DNA from: Paralithodes platypus | Taxonomy: Eukaryota > Arthropoda > Malacostraca > Decapoda > Lithodidae | DNA length: 64,000 bases | Assembly: GCA_032716605.1 (NCBI GenBank) | Contig: CM064545.1 | Location: forward strand, 9,543,564 to 9,607,563 | Direction: 5' to 3' | Shown: positions 30,875 through 41,926 of the stretch, one piece after another | How positions within the stretch are numbered: the first letter of the stretch is position 1 | Layout of the letters: each line of letters begins with the position of its first letter | Notes under the pieces: model-generated | Told to the model about the DNA's origin: nothing | Seen by the model: only the letters and a program-made list of their open reading frames with translations | The model's database searches: none | Position numbers and translations under genes: made by a program

Positions 30875-32650
30875 GGAGTCATAATATAAGTCCACTGCAA
30901 AATTAAGTAACTATAGCTTATTTGCAGTGACAACAGTTTCCTATTTATGCTATACATATTTATACATACATGTAGTTATTTATATAATTATTATTAACAT
31001 TATATATTTATTGTCACATTTGCAATAGAATTATGTTTCTTACTTTGTCAAATGATAAAGATATTGATAAACGAATACAGATCAAACACTGAATCGGCCT
31101 CGAATATATACGTTGAAAGACTAAACCTTTGAGTCCCAGGCACTGTCTTGCATTTCACTGTGAAAATACATTTCGAAGAATGCCGTTGACGAACCAAAGA
31201 GAAACTCTGAGGAAACAAACAAAAACTTGAGACACCGAGCAAATGTAAGTAAAGAAAACATACAAAAGAAAATATGATGAGGCAGGAACAAGAAACAAAA
31301 GGTGAGGGGTTGCAAAGAACGGGAATATGAAAGGGTTGTGAACAAATAACTGTTATGAGGTGCGTGTGTGAAAGAAAAAGATTACTGAGTTTATCTGTTT
31401 TGGAATTTGTTGTTTTTAAGAATTCGGACTGATTGCTTTCACCCCCATTACGCATTGTTGTTTTTTGGTTTTGTCTCATCGAGTCGTATTCGAATTCTTG
31501 GGTTATTAACAATGTGTATATAATCTATTTTTTGAGTCCTTGTATTTTGTATTATACAGTAATATTGAAAATTACTTAACGCTTCTGTTAATTCACAAAG
31601 GCAATATTACCAATAGGGAAAACAACAAATAGTCAATTGGGGTTTAAGACTGACATCATCCTAATCAAACATCCTGCCAGGCTGATGTCAAAACGATCAG
31701 AAATTCAAAACGGTCAAACACTAAAAGCAGTCACAATTAAAAAAATCATGGACCAAACTAGGTATTCTCCTAGCCTAGTGTAATAAACCTACCTGATACC
31801 TAACTTAACTCACCTAACCTGAATTAATCTAACCCCTAGGCCATTTAGGACTATGTCTGCTTTGGTTATGACCGTTTATGTGTGTAAGCTAGTTCCCTTC
31901 TTCCACGTTATTACAATTCATGAGCATATCACCATACATGCCTCCTTAACGTTAAATTAATATTGTATTTATGTCTTCAATATTCAAATTATATTACCAC
32001 ACCATCAGCCCGCAACACCTGCTAACAAATACTGGGTTGCATTAATTGTTCTGCTACCAAACCCTTAATACTAGCTACATATAGATGATTGTGTGCAGTT
32101 TAAAAAGGATCTGTGTTATTAAAAAGTGTTAAGTGAGATAGTTCGAAATTTGTTAATTGCTGGAGGCCCTTTTTCAATTGAATAAAATTGTCTAATAGTA
32201 GTCAGATTAACGGTAAAAGGATATCACCGGTACTGAATAGGTTAAACAGTTTCTTATTTGGACATTATAGAAAATGTATTCATAATTGCTTTCCATTATA
32301 TAGGAATACAATGCCTTTAGTAATATAATTTTCCCAATCAAGCTCATCTATACTTGTGAAAAAGAGAGAGAGCGACCATAAGTATATTGCTTCAGTAGGA
32401 CTATTTAAAAGAGAAAGAGCGACCATAAGTATATTGGTTCAGTAGGACTATTTATACACTTTATTGGTTGGGTTTTTCTCTGTTTTTATTTAAAAAGTAA
32501 AGTTTTATACTGTATATAAAAAGTAACTTAGATTAGTTCAGACAGACTGCTTCCCTATTGATTAGGTATTCTGTAAAACGAGAAAGATTATATGGATACA
32601 ATCTAGGATGCTTTATAATATGTTAGATTATATATTAACTCTTAGTATAA
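30875..32650. other. Intergenic sequence with a dispersed repeat
   Basis: 31,140-31,390 is the second copy of the unclassified repeat at 8,870-9,110. At about 32,350-32,455 a segment of about 50 bases containing AGCGACCATAAGTATATTG and TTCAGTAGGACTATTTA is tandemly duplicated. No coding sequence recognised. Confidence 0.45.
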
Positions 32651-32654
32651 TAAC

Positions 32655-33966
32655 GATTATGACTGGAAGACAGGCATAATAGTCACCCTATGTAAGGGTA
32701 AAGGGGAAAGAGGAGTGTGTGGTAACCACCGAGGAATATGTCTTCTAAGCGTAGTAGGGAAGGTGTACAGTTGGGTAGTGATTGAGAGAGTGAGAGCGGG
32801 AACAGAGAAATGGATAGGTGAGGAGCAGGGCGGTTATAGGAAGGGAAGAGGATACGTACATCAGATTTTTACCCTGAATTGTGTTGTGGAGAAATATCTG
32901 GAGAAGCAACAAAAACTGTATGTTGCCTTTATGGACTTGGAGAAAGCACCTATGACAGAGTGGATAGAGAAGGTATTAGGAAAGTACTTAGAATATACAG
33001 AGTAGATGACAAGTTGCTGAAAGCAGTGCAGAGCATGTATGAGGGTGCAAAGGTGGCAGTACGTGTGGAGAATGAGCAGAGCGAGTTCTTTGATCTGAAT
33101 GTTGGGATGAAACAGGGGTGTGTGATGTCCCTGTGGTTGTTTACTGTGTATATGGATGGAGTCATGAAAGAAATACAAGGAAGAGCAGTGGATGCTGGTG
33201 TATCGCTGATAAGGGAGGGAAATGAGTGGAAGCTACCTGTACTGCTGTTTGCTGATGATACAGTTCTGATGAGCGATAATTAATGGGAGTTGCAGGGTCG
33301 GTTAAATATGTTTGGAACAGTGTGCGAAAAACGGAATCTGAAGGAAAATGCGGGGAAAAGCAAGGTTATGGTCTTCGAAAGGGGTGAAGCCACAGGATGT
33401 GAGGTAAAGTTGAACGGTAAGGCAATGGAAATTGTGTGTTGAGTAAAGATGGCACTATGGATGAAGAAGTGCAGGAGAGAGTGCAACAGGGGAAGAGGGT
33501 TGTAGGAATCCTGAAAGCAGTAACAAGAAATAGGGTGGTCAGTATGGAAGTGAAGGAGTCCTTGCATGACAGTGTGGTAATCCCGACACTGACTTACGGA
33601 AGCGAAGCGTGGACGTTGGTGGAGAGACTCAGACCAAGAGTGAGAGGGGTGGAAATGTGTTACTTACGAAGTCCGTGCGGAGTTACATGGAGGGATAGAC
33701 AGACGAATGAGGATGTAGGAAGGAGGTGTGGTGTGGAGGTAGATGTGCTGGAAAGTGTGAAAAGGAACACCTTGAGATGGTTCGGCCATATGGAACATAT
33801 GGGAAGCGAGAGAATGGCTAAGAGGGTGCACGAGAGCGAGGTGGAAGGACAGAGTGGGAGAGGTACGCCGAAAGAGAGGTGGAAGGATGGAGTGAGGAAG
33901 TATATGGATGAAGGCGGTGCTGGTTGGGAGAAGGGGTGTCGACTGACTGGGGACAGAGGTACATAG
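32655..33966 (+). pseudogene. RTE-like reverse transcriptase (LINE-C, broken)
   Basis: Motifs: FMDLEKA then YDRVDREGIRKVL in the next frame (frameshift near 32,948), MKQGCVMSLWLFTVYMDGV, and LLFADDTVLMSDN followed by a stop at 33,281. A last open part (33,436-33,966) reads LTYGSEAWTL, GVTWRDRQTNEDV and LRWFGHMEHM. The order and C-terminal signature fit RTE-type LINEs. Inactive. Confidence 0.75.
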
Positions 33967-34025
33967 GGGCGGTTCGTTCGTGGCCACCCCTTCGGGGATT
34001 ACAGCGCGTCTGGCAATAGATAGAT
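32655..34025 (+). mobile_element. RTE-like LINE-C, 5' truncated
   Basis: Plus-strand LINE starting in the polymerase fingers (LCKGKG, NHRGICLLSVVGKVYSWVVI). It ends with a short 3'UTR (GGGGCGGTTCGTTCGTGGCC) and a GATA-type tail. The 284-bp insertion at 404-687 is the same family. Confidence 0.8.
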
Positions 34026-34200
34026 AATAACGAGATAAACACGTTTAACACTTGTAACACAACACTGAATTTTAATTAATGTGGAAGTGGATTAGAAAGA
34101 CTCCCCTGAGAGGATGAACATTTGTCTGCTACTGGTGAGGCAAGTGCTTTCTACTGGGTGTACCTACTTACTTACAGTATCACACAATTTGTTTGTAGTC

Positions 34201-34487
34201 TTGGCAAATCCAACGTCAAGGCTATTAACCTAATTGCAATGACGACTTGTCTATTTTGACTGCTATGTCGTCATTCCAACCGCGGTTAAAAAGAAAACAT
34301 CTAGAGTCTACTCCTTATCTTGCTCTAGGAGACGTTGTACATTAACCAAAACTACCACCGAAGGTGAAAAAAGCAGAGAAGAGAAGAAAAAGTGTTTTAC
34401 CTTAGTTACCGCTTAAGGCCCATCCTGTATTCAGTCATGTGCAGATCCCTGTCGAACGTGCGCATGAGCGACCCTCTCTTGTCATCA
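34201..34487. repeat. DIRS left inverted terminal repeat
   Basis: Matches 41,927-42,210 in inverted orientation with only scattered substitutions (for example TTGCTCTAGGAG against TTACTCTAGGAG). Confidence 0.9.
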
Positions 34488-34979
34488 TTTTTTCACGCGC
34501 TCCATTGCTTGAGTCCGCTTTTGTTGTGCTCCTTCAATTCACCCTGTTTTAGGTTCGTTTCGGCTTATCTGGCCTTCTTTTTTGTTAGACAGATGTTACG
34601 TGATCTAGGGCACACGTAAATGGGCTCCTAAGTGTGTATAATGGAGACGCGTGTGGAAATAGCCTACCGAAGGTACGGGGGTGCCTGGCGTTCCTCGTAT
34701 ATGTTTTTCATTCTTTCTCTTTTCATATTCTCTTTTCCTGTTAGTCTGGGCATAGTTTAGCTTTTAGCTTACTTTAGCCTAGCTCGTTTTCTCATTCAGG
34801 AATTGCTATGCCCCTATGAGTTTTCATTTCTTTCATAGCCTAAGGTGTACCGTTGAAAACAATCTGAGATTATGTTGGTGGCGGTGCTGTTTGTAGAGTT
34901 TGTGTCGGCCGCATTATTAGCGTTATTCCCGAGTCCCCCCTTTCGAGCCTTCACTGTCTCAAGGGCCTGGGCGACAGGT

Positions 34980-35190
34980 GGTTCGTGATACTCCAGGGGT
35001 ACCCCACGGGGGCCCCTCCTTCACACCACAGGGTTTTTCGCCCCTAACACATTCTCTGCTCTCGGCTAGGCCACCCTTTTTCTCACCAGTTTCATTTACT
35101 GGTTTTTGTTTTCTCTTCCTGTTTCACCTCCATCCTTTCATAGTCTTTTTTGCCCAATCCAGGGGTACCCCACAGGGGCCCCTGTTTGTG
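34980..35190. repeat. Duplicated palindromic CCAGGGGTACCCCAC motif
   Basis: CCAGGGGTACCCCAC followed by a CGGGGGCCCCT or AGGGGCCCCT stretch occurs twice, near 34,991 and 35,159. Each contains the palindrome GGGGTACCCC and a second GGGGCCCC palindrome. It lies in the DIRS 5' untranslated region. Confidence 0.7.
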
Positions 35191-35463
35191 CGAAACCACC
35201 CTCCCTGCCACTTCTCCTCATGGGCTTTGCTCTATCTCTGTGGGTTGGGTGGTTCCTGGGGGATGTGCCTCCTCTCCCCTGGTGTGTCTTCCTTGCCTCT
35301 CCCTTTACTGGTTGAGTTAGGATATTTTCAAGGAAGACACTGCTCAGCTTGATGGCCATCATCGCTTGGAGTTCATAAGGAGATGACGCATTTTTGTGGC
35401 CCTTTTTTGGTATTCCCTAGACGCTCCTCTCGCTTATTCGGCGCCCGGACCATCTCGGCCGGT

Positions 35464-35607
35464 CCCGCATATTTGCGGGAGCTCGATTCGGTCCTCTGGG
35501 ACGTTTTGGCTCCCCGCAAATTTGCGGGGATCGCTGGGGGGTCCCGCAAAATTGCGGGAGGGTGGTGTCGGTACGGTTATGCCTCCATTGGCCCGCAAAT
35601 TTGCGGT
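35464..35607. repeat. Four-palindrome cluster (CCCGCAAATTTGCGGG type)
   Basis: 35,464-35,479 CCCGCATATTTGCGGG, 35,512-35,529 CCCCGCAAATTTGCGGGG, 35,543-35,558 CCCGCAAAATTGCGGG, and 35,592-35,607 CCCGCAAATTTGCGGT. Spacing is 48, 31 and 49 bases between starts. It lies upstream of the DIRS coding region. It could be a binding-site array or RNA hairpins. Confidence 0.85.
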
Positions 35608-36111
35608 AATAGTTGGCTTTCACTATTGACCTTTTTTATGTCATCTTGTTGCCTGATACTATTTGGTGTGTGCACTTTACTGGTGTTATAGGCCCTGCAT
35701 GTAAGATGTTGAGTGGTGGTTAACACTTTCTCCATCTCTGCAGGTTCTGCTCGTGCTCCTCCACCTCACCCGCCCTACTCACCTACCTCTGTGCTCCCAG
35801 TTTAGGGTGAGTACGGATACCTGTTTGCATGTGTGTTTCTGTTTCCCCATGCTCCTTCCCTGGTTCTTCTTGGACATTCTCTCCACTTACTCCTTCGACG
35901 TGCTGATTATGGTGTGTGTTCTTCCAGTGCAGGTAGGCTGCCTTGCTTTCGCCATGGTTATAGCTCCAAGTCCTGCTTGCGCCACTCGCACTGTGTGTCC
36001 TCTACGGCCTACCTCCCTGCTCTGTGTGGCCCGTGTCTGGCCCTGGTGGTTGTGGTGCACCATAGCCCTGGTTCCTCGGCGGTGGCAGTGGCCTCTGCTT
36101 CCCTTTAGTCG

Positions 36112-38700
36112 GTGTGGGCGATAGACTCCCGCCACTTTTGGACTGTGGGCCACCGTTCCCCGGCCTTTGTTGCCGCCCGGATCCGCGTCGCCCTGGGTAT
36201 CCCTGACCCGACTGAAGGCCGTTCGCCAAGCCCTCTCCCCTGGGTCCCGCAGCCGGTCGTCACATCGTCGGGGGGATCCCCTGCTCCGTCCACTCTCTCG
36301 CTCGCCTCGTCGCCCGTCCTCCTGATCACCTTGACGGCGCCCATCGCCCTCGTCATGGTTCTCGCCCTGAGGCCGGGGTTAGCGGCTCTGCCCCTGTGCG
36401 CCCTCCCCTGGCCTCTCCGGGTCGGGGCTCTACTACCTTCCGCCCGCTTCCCCTGCTCGTACGACGTCCTCTTCCTTTGTCCTCTACGCGCGCGGAGGTT
36501 CAGGCTGTAGCTGGCCCTCTGCTCCCTCCTCCTACACTGTCCAGGAGGGTCCGCCAGGATGTAGTTGCTTCTCCTCCTACTTCACCTGCTTCGGTGCCTA
36601 TTCTTCCTTCACGGTCTCGTCCCACGGTGGCGGTCCCTCCCTCCTCCGCCTCGGTGTCGGGCCGCCCTGTTCTCTCTGCCCCGGGGATCCTTGCTCTGTT
36701 TCCCCCCGCGGCTACTTCTGACCTCTTTTCAGCCAACGGCCATTCCACGTTGAATGCACCGCTTCTCGTCCGTTCAGCGAAGTTACGCAACGTTGGGTCT
36801 GGTTCGTACTTGGATGGGTGACCGCCTGGGAACACCAGATACTGTCTTTTCACCCGGCCAGCCATCCCACTCCCGTCGTCCTGCTCTTCCTCCTTCTTCT
36901 CTCCCTGACCTTCACTTACCGTCTCGCCACGGGGGTACCCCTCCTCTTGGCTCGGTGGGGTATCGCGTGGTTTCGGGGTCCCCTTTCTCAGGGGCTGCCA
37001 TGTCGCTGGAAGAGGGGGATAGTGCTGTTTCCCCCTCGGGCGTTCGTGTTCAGGGACGAGTCTCTCAGCGGTGACACAACCGTGGTCGCTCGCCTTCCTT
37101 GGGCCGCGACTCTGCTGGTTCGTGTCGTGGGTCTCGCTCCCGCTCGCGCTCACCCCTGCGGGCCGACCATTCTTGCCGGGGGGGGTCGCCTCTCTCGGAT
37201 CGATTGTCAGCTATGCAGGGGTGGCTTGTGTCACGCATCGACGGGCGCTTGGAGTCGATGCAAGACTCCCTCTAATCGCACTTTTTGGCGGTGACACACC
37301 CTCAGCGCCTCACCATACCTACCCCTGCTACGGTCCCCCTCCCTTCTGTAGGCCTACGCTCTGGTCAGACTTCAGCCACCGGGACATCCTTCAGGATGTT
37401 CAGTCCCTGGCTGTGTTGACGGGACTATCCTCCTATGGGACGGGTTTGTGCGACGATGGTACGCCTGGCTTAGCCATCTTGCTCGTTCGCCCTCTCCCGT
37501 TGGGGGCCTGGTTTGCTGAGGCCTTCGTCTTCGCCGGCCGTTCCGTCGCCGGCTCTCCTTCAGTCCCTCCCCCGGAGTCATCACTGCTTTTGCCTCCTCT
37601 TGTGTCTGTCGGCGGGTTGGACGGCACGTTCTGGTCCTGCTTTAGCGCGCCCGTTCTTGAACTTTGTTCTATTGCTACCCCGTTCTTCTCTCACCCAGTT
37701 CCGTCCTCTGTCGACAGGGTTTTTCCCTTGCGGCGGTGGGTGCCGAACTTCTTCTCTTGTCTTTTGGTTCCCTCCAGACTTCTGTTCGCCACCTGCGGCT
37801 TATCGCGGCGTCTACACCAGGCGATCTTCGCGAGGGTTTGGGCCGCGTTCGGCGGATCCCCCTTCGGCTCGCGGTGTCTTTGGTTCCCGAGCTGAAGGCG
37901 GTTTTGTGCGTGGCAACTCAGCAACGCCGGACGGTACGGTCCTCGTTCTGCCGGACAGCCCCCTTGGATATTCGTCAGGGTTTGTTGTACTCTACGCTCT
38001 CTCCGTCGGGGCTTTTTTGCGCGGGATGCTTGGGGCCGCTCCGCTTCTCTATCGGCGGACCCTGCTTACGACACGCAACGACGCGCTGTGTCGCGCGCGG
38101 GGTCTTCTCAGTCCCGTCCTTCTGCCGGTCCTCTTCGGGGTGCTGCTGCAGGTGCTGCCGCCATGCACGGGCGCAGGACTGGGACGTTACAGGCCAGTGC
38201 GTCAGTTCCGCCTCGCCCTTCTGTTCTTGCCCCCTTTTCATCCCCGCCGTGTCGGGGCTGGCCGGCCTTCCACTTCCGGCCGCCCTTCGCCGGGGTCAGC
38301 CCTGCGTCGGCCAGGGGTTGGGGTGGCCCGCCCTTTTCGACAAAGTTGGGGGGGGGTCGAGGAGGTCAACGTGGCGCTCATGCCCGCACGGACCGTACCG
38401 GGGGTGCCTCCACGTCAAAACAATGTGTAGGTTCTCTGGGTTGGTATCCTTGTTCTCCTTCTCGCCTGGCCGCCCGGGTCGCTCCCCTCCTCTCGGGAGC
38501 TCCCGCGGGTTGTTTTCGCCCTTGCACCCCTCGGTGGCCGCGAGGGACGTTGGGGGCGGCGGATTGCGTGGAGGGGTCTAACCTGGAGGTGGACGTCCAG
38601 ACCCCCACTCCGCTCTTGTCACCGACGCCGGTCCATCTCTTCAGAGGTGGCCCACGTGTTCACATCCATGCACGAGCAGGGTATCGTCGAGGGAGTTGAC
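36112..38700 (+). pseudogene. DIRS gag-like region, frame-broken
   Basis: GC-rich sequence rich in Pro, Ser and Arg codons. The best candidate frames change several times. One at 36,396-36,820 is Pro/Ser/Arg-rich. One at about 36,860-37,350 contains a SRGSRSRSRSPLR-like run and VSRIDGRLESMQDSL but has stops near 37,074 and 37,275. One at 38,060-38,410 ends in a Gly/Arg-rich GGGRGGQRGAHART segment. Position before the polymerase is the main reason to call it gag. No single intact frame is visible, and the 5S-like segment interrupts it. Confidence 0.4.
36732..36850 (+). pseudogene. 5S rRNA-like segment
   Basis: Starts GCCAACGGCCATTCCACGTT and keeps the 5S internal control landmarks: CTTCTCGTCCG, GAAGTTACGCAACGTTGGGT (normally TTAAGC), GTACTTGGATGGGTGACCGC and CTGGGAACACCAG. 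The last 6-8 bases differ from the 3' strand that should pair with the 5' end, so helix I is broken. It sits inside the gag-like region of the DIRS. A 5S pseudogene or 5S-derived SINE head captured by the element are both possible. Confidence 0.85.
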
Positions 38701-40101
38701 CGCTGGTCACCCGGTTTTCCTCTCCCGTGTATTTCTGGTACCGAAGTAGAACTGCGACGCGATGCGCCCGGTGGTGGCTCTGTCGGCCCTCACCGGGCAC
38801 TTCGTGCACACACGGATTCGGATGCTGCCGGTACCCCAGGTACGCCTGGCCCTGCGCCCTCTGTCGTGGGTAGTGTCACTGGCCCTCCAGGATGTGTCTT
38901 GGCTCGTTCCTCTCCATCCTCGATTCCAGCGATTCTTGGCCGTTCGGACTTCCGATCGTGTGTTCCTGTTCGCTGGCCTTCCCTTCGGTCTCCACATCAC
39001 GCCGCGGATCTTCTCCGCACTGGTGGGACAGGCTCTGGGTCCTCTCCTCAGGAGCGGGCTCCACCTCCTGTTTTCCTTGGCCGATTGGTTGATAGTTTCC
39101 GAAGCCCTTGGACTGTGCGTACGCGACGCCCTCACAGTCGTTCACCACGTCGCACAGTTAGGGTTCCCCATCGATGTTCTCAAGTCACGCTTGACCCCGT
39201 CGCGTGTCGTGCCAGGGGTCGGTCTCGCATGGGTTTTGTCCGGCGCTCCGGTGACCCAGGGTCTGCCGGACGCGGTGCACCTTCGGCGGAGGGTCTTCGC
39301 CGTGTTGCACTCGGTCTCCCTCCCGGGGTGGCTCTGGGACTCGTTAGTGGGTTCGCTGCATTGGGCCGCTCTGCCCATTCCCTTAGGGAGCCTCAGGCTA
39401 CGCCGCCTACTCCTCATGGGCACCGAGGTGTTTCCGTTGATCCCCTATGGATCGACTCCTGCCGCTCCCGCGTACAATTCGCAGACACTTCGGACACTGG
39501 GTTGCTTGTGGCACGCTCTCTGCGGCTGTGCCCTGGGCCGCCCCCCCGCCGACGATCTGGGTAGACACAGATGCGTCGAGCGAGGTAGGGTGAGGTTACC
39601 CATCAAACCTGGGCCGTCGACTTCCCGGCAGATGGGTGGGACTCACGCCCCTTACCCGTCTATGCCTTCGAACTGTTGGTTCCTTTGTTCCTCCTGAGGG
39701 ACCACGCGCTGGCCCTTCGGGGACAGTCGGTGGCCTTCGGGATGGACACTCAGACAGCTGTCCACTGTTTCCTTATGCGGGGGTCCTACAGGTCATTGAC
39801 TCTATTGGGGATCTCCGTGAAGTTGTTCTTCCTCGCGGACCGACACCCCTTCTCCCTGCATGCCTCCTCCCTGCCCTGGCCTGCCACCCTGTGGGCGGAC
39901 GCCCTGTCGAGAAGACGGGGCGTTCTTGTTGAATGGGCAATGCAACGGACTGTGTTCGACGACCTCGTGGCTTCCTGGGGTGTTCTGGAGGTCGACTTGT
40001 TCGCATCGGAGGTGCCGCACCAGTTGCCTCGGTACCTCTCCCTCCGGCCTCGCACTCCGGAGGGGTGTCCGGACGCTTTCATGGTAGACTGGAACAGGTA
40101 G
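38700..40101 (+). pseudogene. DIRS reverse transcriptase / RNase H
   Basis: Frame: SRVFLVPK, TAG stop at 38,747-38,749, then MRPVVALSAL, VVSLALQDVSWLVPLHPRF, FAGLPFGLHITPRIFSALVG and LLFSLADWLI up to 39,697. RNase H (DTDASSEVG near 39,551, then QTWAVDFPADGWDSRPLPV) follows after a frame change near 39,585. The frame then reads ADALSRR, EWAMQRTVFDDLVASWGVLE and VDLFAS, the typical DIRS linker, to 40,101. Relatives have Asp where this copy has Ala at 38,777-38,779, 38,882-38,884 (motif A) and 39,080-39,082 (motif C, SLADW for a usual YLDDW). The reverse transcriptase should therefore be dead although its frame is mostly open. Confidence 0.75.
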
Positions 40102-41312
40102 CGGTCGATATCCATATTCTCGCCGCCAGACGCACTGTTGCTGTGCAACGTCCTCGCGAGGCTGCGGCTGTACCGCGGCAGCGTCTGGCTCCTCGCACCT
40201 CTGTGACCGGCACGGGCTTGGTACGCCCAGTTGACGCGGTGGTGCCCGAGTCCGGTCCCTCTACCTGTCTCCGACTTCCCCTTGCGCTAGGTTGGGGCCC
40301 TGCGGACCTCGTTGGCCTTCGCATCGTGGATGTTCATGAGGCACGGTGGCTCCCAGTCCACGGACGGGACCTGCCTGCCTTCCTGAAGCGCTCCTGGCCG
40401 ACTTCTCCTTGGGGGACTTCCGGGTCCCGCTGGAGGTCTTTTCCTAGGTGGTTACAGGACACTCGCCCGACAGTTGGCTCTCCTTCCCTCGTCCTTCACT
40501 CCTTGTTTCACCTCTTTCGTACACGTCACTTTCACGTCGATGCTATACGTAACCACTTGTCTGCCGTCCGGGGGGTCTTTGAGTCCGTCGCTGGGCTGGT
40601 CGTTCCGCCGCAGGAGCTGGATTCCTTTATGCCGCCTACCTTCCGGGAACGCCCGCCTCCGCGCCAGGTCCCTCCACAGTGGGATCTGGGGTGGGCTCTG
40701 GTCCTTCTGGCTTCACCCACGTATACACGGGCCGCTACACCGGTTCCGTTGCTCGGGCGTACACTCTTCCTTGTCGCTCTGACCACTGGGGATCGGGTGT
40801 CTGCACTAGCGGCATTGTCACGGCCCCGGGTCTGCGTGCGATTCTCCCTGTCCTTGCATGGCGTCACGTTCGCCTCCTCCCCTCTTTTTGTTGCCACGAA
40901 TAAGAGGGAGACCCACGTTTTCCGGCCTTTCCCCGTCCAGGCTTTCCAGCGTGGGCGTACTCGCCATGTGTTGTGCCCAGTGTCAGCCTTGCACTCCTCT
41001 GTTGCGTCTGTGGCGCCGCCTTCGGGTACTGCTGTGTGGGTGTCTCCTCGGACAGGTGGGAGGCTCTCGCAGGTGCAGATGGGACGCCACATTTGTCGGA
41101 CCATTCGTGCCAGTAACCCTGTTTGTAGGGGCTCTGCGCACGATGTGCGAACCTTTGCTGCCCCCTTCCGGTTCCTGCAGCGTCGATCCTTACCTGCCGT
41201 CGCCTCAGCAGTTTTGTGGTCTTCTATCAATTCCTTCCTCTCCTCCTACCTCTCCATGTCCAGTGTTCGACCCCCTCGGCCGGTGATGGCTCTCGGGGGT
41301 CGTGTTTCCTAG
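39933..41312 (+). CDS. DIRS tyrosine recombinase
   Basis: Open for 459 codons; the first 50 or so overlap the end of the RNase H frame, so the true start is probably near 40,080. The catalytic set appears intact: Arg in ALTTGDRVSALAALSR, His-x-x-Arg in GSAHDVRTFAA, and Tyr in FLSSYLSMS near the C-terminus. It would join a circular DNA intermediate to target DNA without duplication of the target. Overlap with the upstream frame is usual for DIRS elements. Confidence 0.8.
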   Translation: MGNATDCVRRPRGFLGCSGGRLVRIGGAAPVASVPLPPASHSGGVSGRFHGRLEQVAVDIHILAARRTVAVQRPREAAAVPRQRLAPRTSVTGTGLVRPVDAVVPESGPSTCLRLPLALGWGPADLVGLRIVDVHEARWLPVHGRDLPAFLKRSWPTSPWGTSGSRWRSFPRWLQDTRPTVGSPSLVLHSLFHLFRTRHFHVDAIRNHLSAVRGVFESVAGLVVPPQELDSFMPPTFRERPPPRQVPPQWDLGWALVLLASPTYTRAATPVPLLGRTLFLVALTTGDRVSALAALSRPRVCVRFSLSLHGVTFASSPLFVATNKRETHVFRPFPVQAFQRGRTRHVLCPVSALHSSVASVAPPSGTAVWVSPRTGGRLSQVQMGRHICRTIRASNPVCRGSAHDVRTFAAPFRFLQRRSLPAVASAVLWSSINSFLSSYLSMSSVRPPRPVMALGGRVS

Positions 41313-41382
41313 TGCTCTGGCGAAGATACCTGGTCTCGCCCCCTTGTCCCTCGTTCTTTTCCTTTATTTTCTTTGACAAAGG

Positions 41383-41396
41383 GGGGGGGGGGGGGG
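41383..41396. repeat. Poly-G tract
   Basis: A run of about 16 G just downstream of the recombinase frame. Prone to length change. Confidence 0.8.
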
Positions 41397-41750
41397 AGTA
41401 CGGGTTTGCAACACTTGATTGCAAGTTTGGGATTATGTATTGTTACAGTACATAAGTGTTTTTGCCACATTGAAAATTGTGTTTTGTTATTGTGTTCACT
41501 GTTTTTGTTGGTTTTGGAAGAAAAGGGATTTTGGGTACAGTACCTTTTTGGTTTAAGACAAGTCTATGTTTTTGCATTACTATGAATGACGGGCATGTGT
41601 TAAAACTGTTCTTTTTAGCTACTCCTCAGTTTTTCACTCTTTTATTAAACTCTCTTGTTTAAATTGTGTCTTTGTCATTCATAATTTTGTTTTATGCATT
41701 GTTTTTTTTGGTATGTTGGGCTTGGATGTCCTCCTCCTATTTGTTATGCA

Positions 41751-41871
41751 GCCTTGACGTTGGATTTGCCAAGACTACTAACAAATTGGGAGGTTTGACG
41801 TACCTCCCAACCTACCAAATAGGAAAACCTACTATTTGGTAGTAGTCTTGGAAAATCCAACTTACATAATG
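41751..41871. repeat. DIRS internal complementary region
   Basis: 41,751-41,787 is the reverse complement of the left terminus (from 34,186), and 41,788-41,871 that of the right terminus (ending 42,272). They are fused at AATT/GGGAGG. In DIRS1 replication this region templates the joined ends of the circular form. Confidence 0.9.
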
Positions 41872-41926
41872 CCCTCCCTCACGCCGGACCCCTGCCCATC
41901 CGCGTTCTTCTGCTGACGTGAGATGT

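Noticed and set aside
36500..41230. Many minus-strand and alternate-frame open frames in the DIRS body
   Set aside because: The region is GC-rich, which lowers stop frequency; the recognisable RT, RNase H and recombinase motifs are all on the plus strand.
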